From assembly GCA_016215605.1 (NCBI GenBank), contig JACRJB010000035.1, positions 33,967-97,966 on the forward strand: 64,000 nt of DNA, in the 5' to 3' direction. The notes under the pieces are model-generated. The model was not told the origin of the DNA. It saw only the letters and a list, made by a program, of their open reading frames with translations, and searched no databases. This document shows positions 17,883 to 26,579 of this stretch, piece after piece. Position 1 is the first letter of the stretch. Each line of letters starts with the position of its first letter. Source of the DNA: Rhodopseudomonas palustris. Its GTDB lineage: Bacteria; Pseudomonadota; Alphaproteobacteria; Rhizobiales; Xanthobacteraceae. Position numbers and translations under genes: made by a program.

Positions 17883-18962
17883 TCATTCGGACAAGCGTTG
17901 ACCGGTCTTGAACCGCAGCACGCCGTCGCCGGTCTCGACCAGCTGCAGCCGCCGCTGCACCAGCATGTAGTTGACATGCGCGATCAGTTCGCCGGCGGCG
18001 AAGCCGGTCTGGTGGGCGTCGAGCACGTGCTTGTGGAACACCACCGGCACCAGCTCGGCGGAACTCATCGGCCGCTCCCGGCAAGCATCCGCGATCACGC
18101 CGCAGCGTTCCTCGTGGTGATCGGCGAGCTGCTTGATGCGGGTCTTGACGCCGTAGAACGGCAGCCCGTGCCCCGGCAGCACCAGCACGTCGTCGGGCAG
18201 CAGGGTGTTCAGCTCGCCGAGCGATTTCAGATAGGCGCCGAGAGCGTCTTCGTCGGGCTCGTGCGCCCAGACGCTGACATTGGGCGAGATCTTGCTGAGC
18301 ACCTGGTCGGCCGACAGGAACAGTTTGTCGGCGGCGCAGTACAGCATCACCTGGTCCGGCGAGTGGCCGGCGCCGGTGATGATCCGGAACGTACGGGCGC
18401 CGATCCGGATGTCGTCGCCCTTGGTCAGCCGGCGATACGCGGCGGGCAGCGGCACCGCACGCTTCAGATAGTCCTGGCCGCGGCCGAGCAGCTGCGCGGT
18501 GATCGAATCGTCCATGCCGTGGCGGTGGAAGAACTCGCGGGAATTGACCAGACGCTCTTCGCTGCGGCGGTTCTGGTGATACACGCCTTGCAGATATTCG
18601 ATCTGCGACATGTAGAACGGGCAGCGGAAGCGCTGCACGATCCAGCCGGCCTGGCCGAAATGGTCGGGATGGGCGTGGGTCACGATCACCCGGCTGATCG
18701 CGAATCCCTTCAGGGCGCCGTCGAACAGCGTCTCCCAGGCGGCGATCGTGGTGTCGTTGCCGAAACCGGTGTCGACCATCGCCCAGCCGTCGCCGTCGGC
18801 GAGCAGATAGATGTTCACGTGGTTGAGCCGGAATGGCAGTTTCAGCCGCAGCCACAGCACGCCCGGCGCGATCTCGATCGCCTCGTCGGCGCCGGGATGG
18901 CTTTCCAGCGGAAACCGCAGATCGTCGTGGGGGTTGTCGATGGCGTCAGTTTTCTTATGCAT
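17883..18962 (-). CDS. Metallo-beta-lactamase-fold hydrolase
   Basis: This 359-residue protein has the zinc motif HAHPDH at about residues 95-100, further ligands in GAGHSPDQ and LSADQVL, and a late histidine in LVLPGHGLPF. These are the features of the glyoxalase II/MBL superfamily. After the MBL domain (to about residue 255) comes a C-terminal winged-helix-like region with HVNYMLVQRRLQ, as in LACTB2-like and YcbL-related hydrolases. GGGAG lies nine bases before the ATG. The substrate is unknown. It is upstream of hemA in the same direction but separated by about 215 bases with its own regulatory site. Confidence 0.85.
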   Translation of the reverse strand: MHKKTDAIDNPHDDLRFPLESHPGADEAIEIAPGVLWLRLKLPFRLNHVNIYLLADGDGWAMVDTGFGNDTTIAAWETLFDGALKGFAISRVIVTHAHPDHFGQAGWIVQRFRCPFYMSQIEYLQGVYHQNRRSEERLVNSREFFHRHGMDDSITAQLLGRGQDYLKRAVPLPAAYRRLTKGDDIRIGARTFRIITGAGHSPDQVMLYCAADKLFLSADQVLSKISPNVSVWAHEPDEDALGAYLKSLGELNTLLPDDVLVLPGHGLPFYGVKTRIKQLADHHEERCGVIADACRERPMSSAELVPVVFHKHVLDAHQTGFAAGELIAHVNYMLVQRRLQLVETGDGVLRFKTGQRLSE

Positions 18963-19100
18963 TTTGCGCAGGCTCCCGCTATCGGCTTAGCGGGCCGGAG
19001 CCGGCCGCGCCAGCCGAAAAACCGCAGGAGCCGCCTGCACGGGACACGGCCTCGGCCGCTCGTCGCGGCACCGTCGTGCGCCGCACGCAGGGCCGGCGCA

Positions 19101-19132
19101 TGAAAAAGCCGGCGGCGCGGACGCCGCCGGCT
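19101..19132 (-). terminator. Rho-independent terminator of the chemoreceptor gene
   Basis: Arms 19107-19117 and 19122-19132 pair over 11 bases (loop CGGA), and on the minus strand the stem is followed by TTTTTCATG. It lies 20 bases after the stop codon of the chemoreceptor gene. Confidence 0.8.
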
Positions 19133-19151
19133 CGATGTTTGGCCGTTGGGA

Positions 19152-21290
19152 TCAGGCGGCGCGGATGTTGGCCAGGAAGGCGTCGATCTCGCCGCGCAGC
19201 AGGTCGGCCTCTTCGCGCAGCGCACCGGAGGCCGCCAGCACTTCGGACGCCGCCGAGCCGGCCTGGGTCGAGGCGGCGCTGACGCCGACGATGTTGCCCG
19301 ACACTTCCGTGGTTCCGCCGGCCGCCTGCTGGATGTTACGGGCGATTTCCCGGGTGGCGGCACCCTGTTCCTCGACCGCCGCGGTGATCGCGGTGGTCAC
19401 CTCGTTGATCGAGGTGATGGTCTGGCCGATGTTGCGGATCGCCCCGACCGCCGAGCTGGTGACGCCCTGCATTGCGACGATCTGGGCCCGGATGTCCTCG
19501 GTCGCCTTGGCGGTCTGGCTGGCGAGGCTCTTCACCTCGGAGGCCACCACCGCGAAGCCGCGGCCGGCGTCGCCGGCGCGGGCGGCCTCGATGGTGGCGT
19601 TCAGCGCCAGCAGGTTGGTCTGCGAGGCGATGCTCTGGATCAGGTCGATCACCGCGCTGATCCGCTCGGCGTTGTCGGCGAGGCCCTGCATCGTGGCGTC
19701 GGTCGCGCCGGCCTCCTGCACCGCCTTGTTGGCGATCTCGGCCGAGGTCGTCACCTGCCGGCTGATCTCGTTGATCGACGACGCCAGCTGGTCGGTGCCG
19801 GATGCGACGGTCTGAACATTGACCGAGGTTTCTTCGGCGGCGGACGCCACGGCGGTGACCAGCGAACTCGAGCGTTCGGCGGTGGTCGCCATGCTTTGCG
19901 CCGTCTCCTGCATCGAGTTGGTCGAGGCCTGCAGCTTTTCCATCGCGGCGCGCACGGTCGCCTCGAATTCGGCGATGCGGGCTTCGATCCGGGCGGTCCG
20001 CTCCGCCTTGGCGGCGCGGTCCTTGTCCTGCTCCTCGCTCAGCGCGCGGGCCTGGATCATGTTGTCGCGGAAAACTTCGAGCGATTCCGCCATCACCGCG
20101 ATCTCGTCGCGGCGGCTGCCGCGATCGATCTCGGTGTCGAGATTGCCGGCCGACAGCGACTGCATCGACCGCTGCAGGCCGCCGATCCGGCGCAGAATGC
20201 TGCGGCCGACATACAGCCAGACGAACAGCGCCGAGCCGACCAGCGTCAGCGCGCCGAGCCCGATCATCACCTGGGTCGACAGCGCGATCTGATCCTGGGC
20301 CTGCACGCCGGCGGCGGCGGTGTCGGCGCGGACGCTGTCGACGAGCTGCTTGACGCTGATGCTGAGGCCGACATTGAGCTTGCGGGTCTCGTCGAGGATC
20401 AGGTCGCTGTAGTCGCCGGCGTCGAGCTCCTTCTGGCGCATCTTGAAGATGCTGGTCTTGCCCTCGCCGAGCTCCAGCAGTTTCTGCGCCGCCGCCTTGA
20501 TCGCCGCGGTGGTTTCGCCCCCCGCCAAGGCGTCGAGGTTGGACATCACCTGCTGGCGCGCCTCCTTGAACGAGGTCTCGACTGGCTCGAGCACGTCGGC
20601 GCTGCTGGCGGACAGCGCCGCCATCAGGTTGGACGCCGCCAGATTGCTGAGCGCGATGACGTTGCCGAGCTGCTCGATCCGCCGCCCGGCCTCGGTGGCG
20701 TCATCCTGCGACAGATTCGCGGACGCCAGTACCGCATTCATCTGGGTCTGGGCGTTCAGCATCGCCGGATTGGCAAGACTGATGAACGCGTCGTGCGAGC
20801 TGCGCAGCGTGTCGTAGACCTTGCTGTGCTGGCGGGCGAGATCGAGCCGCTCCTGCGCGGCGGCGCCGAGGCTGCGAATCGTGTCGTCGATGTTCCGCAG
20901 GGTCTCCGACATCGCCGCGATCACGGCCTTGTCGGCGCCGTAGCTGGTGATGTCGGCGAGCTTCTGGGTGGCGACGGACTGCGCCTGCTTCATCTGAGCC
21001 GAGCGTTCCTTGAGCTGGTCGGGCGTGGCCGAAACCAGCAGCATCGGCGCCAGGCTGGCGAGCCGCTCGCTTTCGGTGGCGAGCTGCAGGCTGGCGGCGA
21101 GCTTGGGAATGTCGCGCCCGCTGAGGGCGGTCATCATGCTGCCGAGTTCGCGCAGGCTGACGCCGGCGCCGGCGCTGATCAGGATGGCCATGCTCGCGAT
21201 GACGGCAAACGCCGCGAACAGGCTGCCGCGAATCCCCAAATTCGGCATCCGGATGCGCGGTCGCGCGAGCTTCCTCTGTCTTCCAAACAT
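19152..21290 (-). CDS. Methyl-accepting chemotaxis protein
   Basis: This 712-residue receptor has a first membrane helix (about 20-42), a large periplasmic helical domain (about 43-340), a second membrane helix (about 345-366), a HAMP domain starting [11 protein letters not shown], and a cytoplasmic signalling domain. The hairpin tip reads [30 protein letters not shown], as in all MCPs. The last residues lack the CheR-tethering NWETF pentapeptide. ATG at 21290 follows GGGGGCGGA and is preferred to TTG at 21302. The periplasmic domain is of the long helical bundle type and gives no hint of ligand. Confidence 0.93.
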   Translation of the reverse strand: MFGRQRKLARPRIRMPNLGIRGSLFAAFAVIASMAILISAGAGVSLRELGSMMTALSGRDIPKLAASLQLATESERLASLAPMLLVSATPDQLKERSAQMKQAQSVATQKLADITSYGADKAVIAAMSETLRNIDDTIRSLGAAAQERLDLARQHSKVYDTLRSSHDAFISLANPAMLNAQTQMNAVLASANLSQDDATEAGRRIEQLGNVIALSNLAASNLMAALSASSADVLEPVETSFKEARQQVMSNLDALAGGETTAAIKAAAQKLLELGEGKTSIFKMRQKELDAGDYSDLILDETRKLNVGLSISVKQLVDSVRADTAAAGVQAQDQIALSTQVMIGLGALTLVGSALFVWLYVGRSILRRIGGLQRSMQSLSAGNLDTEIDRGSRRDEIAVMAESLEVFRDNMIQARALSEEQDKDRAAKAERTARIEARIAEFEATVRAAMEKLQASTNSMQETAQSMATTAERSSSLVTAVASAAEETSVNVQTVASGTDQLASSINEISRQVTTSAEIANKAVQEAGATDATMQGLADNAERISAVIDLIQSIASQTNLLALNATIEAARAGDAGRGFAVVASEVKSLASQTAKATEDIRAQIVAMQGVTSSAVGAIRNIGQTITSINEVTTAITAAVEEQGAATREIARNIQQAAGGTTEVSGNIVGVSAASTQAGSAASEVLAASGALREEADLLRGEIDAFLANIRAA

Positions 21291-21481
21291 TTCCGCCCCC
21301 AAAACGCTTTTCGGCCTTGTGTGATGTTGATCAAGGCGGGTGCACTATTGGGGTAGCGAGTCAATTTTTGTGCGATTTTGGGCGTATCGTTTTGAACAAT
21401 AATACCGCGGACTGAGCGCCCGTCCGGCTTTGGTAAACGAGTTCTCGCCGGCGCGCCTTCGGGCCGCAAAGCCTTCGCGCC

Positions 21482-21512
21482 ACAAAAAAAGGGCCGGCGT
21501 AAGCCGGCCCTT
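21482..21512 (-). terminator. Rho-independent terminator of the outer-membrane protein gene
   Basis: Arms 21489-21498 and 21503-21512 form a 10-base-pair stem (loop GTAA), followed on the minus strand by a run of T's (TTTTTTTGTG). It lies 30 bases after the stop codon of the beta-barrel gene. Confidence 0.9.
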
Positions 21513-21542
21513 TCGTCCCCGAAGGGAATTTGTCAGCGAAGA

Positions 21543-22256
21543 TCAGTACTTGGCGACAACCGGCCCGCCCCAGTTGAAGCGGTAGTTGAGGCCGGCCTTC
21601 ACAACGTGCTCGTCGTTCTTGGCAGTGAAGCCCGGAGCGAGAGTGACGTTGCCGAAGTCGTAGTACTGGTATTCGATCTTGCCCGACCAGTTCTGAGCGA
21701 ACAGGTACTCGAGACCGCCACCGACGGTGTAGCCGTCCTTGCTGCTCGAAACCGACACGCCAGCGCCGCCCAGGGTCAGGCTGCTGGTGTAGTCGGCGTA
21801 GGCGTAACCGCCCTTGACGTAGAGCAGGGCCGGACCCCAGGTGTAACCGAGGCGACCGGTGACCGAAGCCAGACCGCGCTGGTTGTCCGAGTAGACGTAG
21901 GTGCCGGCGGTGCCGGGAACGGTGAACGCAACCGACTGGTTGGTGCCGCTCAGCCAGCTGTACTGACCTTCGACGCCGAGCACCCAGCTCGGAGCGAACT
22001 GCCAGTCGTAGCCGACCTGCACGCCGCCCAGGAACTTGCCGTTGTTGCTGGCGGTGACGCCGGTGCCGATGCTGTTGTCGCCGGCGAAGGCGCCGCCGAT
22101 GTGACCACCGATGTAGAAGCCGGTCCAGTTATAGATCGGGGCGACCGGGGCGTAGGCCGGGGCCTTGGCGTAGGGGCGGGCCGCGAGGTCGGCGGCGACG
22201 GCCGGGGCCGCACCGAGGGCAACCAGAGCGACGGTGCCGAGAAGGAACTTTTTCAT
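21543..22256 (-). CDS. Outer-membrane beta-barrel protein (Omp25/Omp31-like)
   Basis: This 237-residue protein has a signal peptide (MKKFLLGTVALVALGAAPAVA), then the typical linker ADLAARPYAKAPAYAPVAPIYNWTGFYIGGHIGG, and beta strands with alternating aromatic and small residues. It ends VVAKY; the family usually ends with an aromatic residue that serves as the outer-membrane insertion signal. Rhizobiales genomes hold many paralogues of this small surface barrel. The start is followed by Lys-rich codons and preceded by an A/T-rich 5' region of about 100 bases, which suggests a strong promoter. Confidence 0.92.
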   Translation of the reverse strand: MKKFLLGTVALVALGAAPAVAADLAARPYAKAPAYAPVAPIYNWTGFYIGGHIGGAFAGDNSIGTGVTASNNGKFLGGVQVGYDWQFAPSWVLGVEGQYSWLSGTNQSVAFTVPGTAGTYVYSDNQRGLASVTGRLGYTWGPALLYVKGGYAYADYTSSLTLGGAGVSVSSSKDGYTVGGGLEYLFAQNWSGKIEYQYYDFGNVTLAPGFTAKNDEHVVKAGLNYRFNWGGPVVAKY

Positions 22257-22632
22257 TGTGTTCTCCAGGAGTCTTCAACAGAGGTGCCGTTTGTCGGTCA
22301 CCATCTGGATCAAGATTTAGCGCGGTCTTGCATAAAAAGCTGTCACCCTGAGGCAACAGTGATGGTGGAACTAACCTTATGAGTTTCAACAATTTTTCTT
22401 GCTTAATGGAACCTAAAAGAAACCTTAAATTTGCCTTAATCCGGTTCCCGTTTCGTTGCCCATTTCAGCGGCATTTTCAGAAAATTTTCTCCGTTTGCCC
22501 GCCCCGAGGGCATAGGGAACTAATCCAGCGCGAGGCTTTGGCGGAATTCCAACGCCCGGTTGATCGACGCCCCGGGATTCTGTGTTATACTATAACAAAT
22601 CCCGCCCCAGGCCTCCATTCGAGCGGTTTGAA
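22257..22632. promoter_or_regulatory. Divergent promoter region of the outer-membrane gene and the zinc operon
   Basis: 376 bases without a gene. The left part, up to about 22480, is unusually A/T-rich for this window and should hold the promoter of the outer-membrane barrel gene on the minus strand. The right end holds the Zur box described separately. No ORF with family features was seen. Confidence 0.5.
22583..22597 (+). promoter_or_regulatory. Zur operator
   Basis: TGTTATACTATAACA is a perfect 15-base palindrome (7+1+7). It matches the alphaproteobacterial Zur-box core (GTTATA...TATAAC) and lies 36 bases before the small membrane protein gene that opens the zinc-transporter operon. The position is right for a repressor overlapping the promoter when zinc is sufficient. 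It is one of the few A/T-rich spots in the region. Confidence 0.85.
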
Positions 22633-22827
22633 ATGGACGTCCTTCACCCTGATTCGCCCCATTCCGCTCCAGCGAAGCCCGTTCCGATGCCGATCGAAGG
22701 CGCCGATTCGCCGCACCTGGTGCCGCCCCCCTGGTCGATCCTGCGCATGACGCTGGCGGCCCGGCTGGCGGCGGCCGTCGCCGTCAGTGCGGTGCTGTGG
22801 GTGATCGTGCTGCTGGCGATGAGGTGA
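22633..22827 (+). CDS. Small single-pass membrane protein heading the zinc operon
   Basis: This 64-residue protein has a proline-rich N-terminal part with three histidines (in VLHPDSPHSAP and SPHLVPPP) and one hydrophobic C-terminal helix (about 40-62) ending AMR. It lies directly after the Zur box and its stop codon is two bases before the ATG of the ATPase gene, so it is almost certainly the first gene of the operon. I do not recognise a family. By position it could be an accessory of the importer. The start is set at ATG 22633; a longer frame to 22582 would run into the operator. Confidence 0.7.
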   Translation: MDVLHPDSPHSAPAKPVPMPIEGADSPHLVPPPWSILRMTLAARLAAAVAVSAVLWVIVLLAMR

Positions 22828-22829
22828 CC

Positions 22830-23585
22830 ATGGCGGCCCAACTGCAGTTTAATAATGTGACGCTCGGCTACGACCGGCATCCGGCGGTGCATCACCTCAG
22901 CGGAGCGATCGAAAGCGGCGCGCTGCTGGCAGTGGTCGGCCCGAACGGCGCCGGCAAGTCCACTCTATTCCGGGGCATCGTCGGGATCCTCAAGCCGCTG
23001 GCCGGCTCGATCGGCCGCGGCGGGATCGACATCCGCGACATCGCCTATCTGCCGCAGACCGCCGATATCGACCGCAGCTTCCCGATCTCGGTGTTCGACT
23101 TCGTCGGCACCGGGCTGTGGCGGACCAGCGGTCCGTTCGGCGGCGTCGGCAAGGCGGCGCATGCCAAGATCGCCCACGCGCTGGCCGCGGTCGGTCTCGG
23201 CGGGTTCGAGAATCGCAACATCGGGACGCTGTCCGGCGGCCAGACCCAGCGCATGCTGTTCGCCCGCGTGCTGCTGCAGGACGCCCGCGTCATCGTGCTG
23301 GACGAGCCGTTCAACGCGGTCGACGCCCGCACCACGGCGGATCTGGTGGCGCTGATCGGGCGCTGGCACGCCGAGGGCCGCACCGTGATCGCGGCGCTGC
23401 ACGACATCGAGCTGGTCCGCGGCAGTTTCCCGCAGACGCTGCTGCTGGCGCGCACCGCGGTGGCGTGGGGGCCGACCCCCGAGGTGCTGACCGCCGCCAA
23501 CCAGGCGGAGGCGCGGCGGATGTGCGAAGCGTTCGACGACGGCGCCGCGGCCTGTCACGCCGACGCTCCGCCGAGGGCGGCGTAG
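22830..23585 (+). CDS. znuC: Zinc ABC transporter, ATP-binding protein
   Basis: This 251-residue ATPase has Walker A GPNGAGKST (about 38-46), a Q-loop in YLPQTADIDR, the ABC signature LSGGQTQRM and Walker B VIVLDEPF, followed by the H-loop HDIEL. The sequence type and neighbours place it in the metal-chelate (ZnuC/AztA) branch. It follows the small membrane protein by two bases and precedes the permease by three. The C-terminal tail has extra histidine and cysteine (EAFDDGAAACHAD). Confidence 0.9.
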   Translation: MAAQLQFNNVTLGYDRHPAVHHLSGAIESGALLAVVGPNGAGKSTLFRGIVGILKPLAGSIGRGGIDIRDIAYLPQTADIDRSFPISVFDFVGTGLWRTSGPFGGVGKAAHAKIAHALAAVGLGGFENRNIGTLSGGQTQRMLFARVLLQDARVIVLDEPFNAVDARTTADLVALIGRWHAEGRTVIAALHDIELVRGSFPQTLLLARTAVAWGPTPEVLTAANQAEARRMCEAFDDGAAACHADAPPRAA

Positions 23586-23588
23586 TCC

Positions 23589-24461
23589 ATGCTGCTGTAT
23601 CAGGCGCTGGTCGCGCCCTTCATCGAGTTCGAATTCATGCGCCGGGCGCTCGCCGGCATCGTCGCGCTGTCGCTCGGCGGCGCGCCGATCGGCGTGTTCC
23701 TGATGCTGCGGCGGATGAGTCTGGTCGGCGACGCGATGGCGCACGCGATCCTGCCCGGCGCCGCGATCGGCTTCCTGCTGTCCGGGCTCAATTTGTTCGC
23801 GATGACCTTCGGCGGGCTGATCGCCGGCTTCACCGTGGCGATCCTGGCCGGCGTGGTGTCGCGCGCCACCGAATTGAAGGAGGACGCCTCGCTGGCGGCG
23901 TTCTACCTGGTCTCGCTCGCGGTCGGCGTCACCATCGTGTCGATGAAGGGCACCAATATCGACCTGTTGCACGTGCTGTTCGGCAACATCCTGGCGATGG
24001 ACGACCAGACCCTGCTGGTGATCGCCTTCAATGCGACGCTGACGCTGCTGGTGATGGCGGTGATCTATCGGCCGCTGGTGATCGAGTGCGTCGATCCGCT
24101 TTATCTTCGCACCGTCAGCCGCGCCGGCGCGCCGGCGCATCTGGCGTTTCTGGCGCTGGTGGTGATCAATTTGGTCAACGGCTTCCACGCGCTCGGCACG
24201 CTGCTGGCGGTCGGCCTGATGATCCTGCCGGCGGGAATCGCCAAGTTCTGGGCGCGCGACATCACTGGCATGATGCTGGTGGCGGTCGGCAGCGCGATGC
24301 TGTCCGGCTATGCCGGGCTGGTGCTGTCGTTCCAGACCCGCGTGCCGTCGGGGCCGGCGATCATCCTGGTCGCGGCGGTGCTGTACATCGCCTCGCTGCT
24401 GTTCGGCCGGGCCGGCGGCGTCGTGCGCAAGCTGTTCCCCGGCCGTCATCTCGAGGCTTAA
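23589..24461 (+). CDS. znuB: Zinc ABC transporter, permease
   Basis: This 290-residue integral membrane protein of the ABC-3 family has about eight or nine helices. Seen are LMLRRMSLVGDAMAHAILPG, the conserved cytoplasmic segment that contacts the ATPase, and GTLLAVGLMILPAGIAKFWA, the typical late segment. It is translated directly after the ATPase and three bases before the binding protein, forming a complete importer. Confidence 0.92.
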   Translation: MLLYQALVAPFIEFEFMRRALAGIVALSLGGAPIGVFLMLRRMSLVGDAMAHAILPGAAIGFLLSGLNLFAMTFGGLIAGFTVAILAGVVSRATELKEDASLAAFYLVSLAVGVTIVSMKGTNIDLLHVLFGNILAMDDQTLLVIAFNATLTLLVMAVIYRPLVIECVDPLYLRTVSRAGAPAHLAFLALVVINLVNGFHALGTLLAVGLMILPAGIAKFWARDITGMMLVAVGSAMLSGYAGLVLSFQTRVPSGPAIILVAAVLYIASLLFGRAGGVVRKLFPGRHLEA

Positions 24462-24464
24462 GTC

Positions 24465-25388
24465 ATGATCCGGATTGCCGTCGTCGTCGTCTCGCTGTTG
24501 ATCGGGGCGCTTCCCGCGCGTGCGCAGGACCGCATCGGCGTGGTCGCCAGCTTTTCGATCCTCGGCGATTTCGTCCGCAATGTCGGCGGCGACCGGGTCG
24601 CGGTCGCGACGCTGGTCGGGCCGAGCGGCGATGCGCATGTCTACACGCCGTCGCCGCGGGATGCGAAGCAGGTCGCCGACGCCAGGCTGCTGGTGGTCAA
24701 CGGGCTCGGGCTCGAAGGCTGGCTGCCGCGGCTGGTGCAATCCTCCGGCGGCAAGGCGACCATCGTCACCGCCACCAAGGGGATCAAGACCCTCGACGCC
24801 GACGACGGCGATTCGCACGATCACGGCAAGGCCGCCGGCAAGCACGATCACGGCGACGAACACACCGATCCGCATGCCTGGCAGTCGGTGCTGAACGCCA
24901 AGATCTACGTGGCGAACATCCGCGACGCGCTGATCGCGGCCGACCCGGCCGGCGAGGCGGTGTATCGCGCCAATGCCGAGGCGTATCTTGGCAAGCTCGA
25001 TGCGCTCGACCGCGAGGTTCGCGACCAGGCGGCGAAGATCCCGGCGGCGTCTCGCAAGGTGATCTCGAGTCACGACGCGTTCGGCTATTTCGCCGACGCC
25101 TACGGCATCGCCTTCATCGCGCCCCAGGGCGTCTCGACCGAATCCGAAGTCAGCGCCCGCGACGTCGCCCGCATCATCACTCAGATCCGGACCTCGAAGA
25201 TCCCGGCGGTGTTCCTGGAGAACATCAGCGACCCGCGGCTGATCCAGCGGATCGCCGCCGAAACCGGCGCCAAGATCGGCGGAACGCTGTATTCCGACAG
25301 CCTGACGGCCGAAAACGGCGACGCCCCCACTTACATTGACATGGTCAGGCACAATATAAGGACGCTGACGAGCGCCCTGGCCCACTAG
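24465..25388 (+). CDS. znuA: Zinc ABC transporter, periplasmic binding protein
   Basis: This 307-residue protein has a signal peptide ending at ALPARAQ. The metal ligands of the cluster A-I family can be seen: H58 (GDAHVYTP), H137 (DPHAWQ), H203 (SSHDAFGY) and D278 (LYSDSL). Between the first two lies a His/Asp-rich loop (about 112-136), typical of zinc rather than manganese binding proteins. With the ATPase and permease it forms a zinc importer, and the Zur box upstream supports this. Confidence 0.93.
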   Translation: MIRIAVVVVSLLIGALPARAQDRIGVVASFSILGDFVRNVGGDRVAVATLVGPSGDAHVYTPSPRDAKQVADARLLVVNGLGLEGWLPRLVQSSGGKATIVTATKGIKTLDADDGDSHDHGKAAGKHDHGDEHTDPHAWQSVLNAKIYVANIRDALIAADPAGEAVYRANAEAYLGKLDALDREVRDQAAKIPAASRKVISSHDAFGYFADAYGIAFIAPQGVSTESEVSARDVARIITQIRTSKIPAVFLENISDPRLIQRIAAETGAKIGGTLYSDSLTAENGDAPTYIDMVRHNIRTLTSALAH

Positions 25389-25526
25389 GCGGGCTCGTCC
25401 CGCCCGATCCCGCGAGCCTGCCGTCCGGCGGGCAGCGCGCGATGGCGGCCCCCGTTTCCAGTCCCGGCTTCGGACGCGCAGCCGAACGCGCCCCGGCCGG
25501 GACTTTTGTGCCGGAGTGCCTGCCTG

Positions 25527-26579
25527 ATGACGACCGCCGCCGCCCTTTCGAAGATTCCCGTCACCGTGCTCACCGGCTATCTCGGCGCCGGCAAGACCAC
25601 GCTGCTCAACCGCATCCTGTCGGAAAACCACGGCAAGAAATACGCGGTGATCGTCAACGAGTTCGGCGAGATCGGCATCGACAACGACCTGATCATCGGC
25701 GCCGACGAGGAAGTGTTCGAGATGAACAACGGCTGCGTCTGCTGCACGGTGCGCGGCGACCTGGTGCGGATTCTCGGCGGGCTGATGAAGCGCAAGGGCA
25801 AGTTCGACGCGATCATTGTCGAGACCACCGGGCTCGCCGATCCGGCGCCGGTGGCGCAGACCTTCTTCGTCGACGAGGACGTGATGGCGAGCGCGCGGCT
25901 CGACGCGGTGGTGACGGTGGCCGACGCCAAATGGCTGAGCGAGCGCCTCAAGGATGCGCCCGAAGCCAAGAACCAGATCGCCTTCGCCGACGTCATCGTG
26001 CTGAACAAGACCGACCTGGTCAGCAAGGCCGAACTGCTCGAAGTCGAAGCGCGGATCCGCGCCATCAACCCCTATGCCAAGCTGCATCCGACCGAGCGCT
26101 GCAAGGTCGCGCTCGCCGACGTGCTGGAGCGCGGCGCGTTCGATCTCGACCGCATTCTCGAGATCGAACCGGAATTCCTCGAGGCCGGCGACGATCACGA
26201 CCATCACCACGATCACGATCACGGCCATCATCATCATGACCACGATCACCACAGCCACGGCCTGAAGCACTATCACGACGAGGACATGCAATCGCTGTCG
26301 CTGAAGAGCGACAAGCCGCTCGATCCGGCGAAATTCATGCCCTGGCTGCAGCAACTGGTGCAGACCGAAGGCGGCAAGATCCTGCGCTCCAAGGGCATCC
26401 TCGCCTTCACCGGCGACGAGGATCGTTACGTGTTCCAGGGCGTGCACATGATGCTGGAGGGCGATCACCAGCGGCCGTGGAAGAACGACGAGCCGCGCGA
26501 GAGCCGCGTCGTGTTCATCGGCCGCGAATTGCCCGAACAGGCGATCCGCGACGGCTTCGCGAAGTGCATCGCGCAATGA
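25527..26579 (+). CDS. CobW/COG0523 GTPase with His-rich metal-binding stretch
   Basis: This 350-residue G3E-family GTPase has Walker A GYLGAGKTT (17-25), the metal-binding motif CVCC (70-73), the ETTGLADPAP segment, and NKTD for guanine specificity. A very His/Asp-rich region of about 30 residues (around 225-255) precedes the C-terminal CobW domain. Such proteins insert or allocate metals, and those near Zur-controlled importers (ZigA, YeiR, ZagA) are linked to zinc. It starts 138 bases after the binding-protein stop, so it may be in the same transcript. The ATG at 25527 is taken because GGAG lies 10 bases upstream. Confidence 0.92.
   Translation: MTTAAALSKIPVTVLTGYLGAGKTTLLNRILSENHGKKYAVIVNEFGEIGIDNDLIIGADEEVFEMNNGCVCCTVRGDLVRILGGLMKRKGKFDAIIVETTGLADPAPVAQTFFVDEDVMASARLDAVVTVADAKWLSERLKDAPEAKNQIAFADVIVLNKTDLVSKAELLEVEARIRAINPYAKLHPTERCKVALADVLERGAFDLDRILEIEPEFLEAGDDHDHHHDHDHGHHHHDHDHHSHGLKHYHDEDMQSLSLKSDKPLDPAKFMPWLQQLVQTEGGKILRSKGILAFTGDEDRYVFQGVHMMLEGDHQRPWKNDEPRESRVVFIGRELPEQAIRDGFAKCIAQ

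Noticed and set aside
21321..21334. FNR-like sequence GTGATGTTGATCAA upstream of the chemoreceptor gene
   Set aside because: One mismatch to the consensus, and it lies only 31 bases before the start codon, too close for normal activation; may be chance.
26210..26280. CAC/GAC-rich stretch in the CobW gene considered as a DNA repeat
   Set aside because: It encodes the His/Asp-rich metal-binding segment; the same holds for 38850-39030 in the NicO gene.
22965..26576. A 1203-codon minus-strand frame opposite the zinc operon
   Set aside because: Composition is typical of an antisense shadow, and the plus-strand genes have clear motifs.
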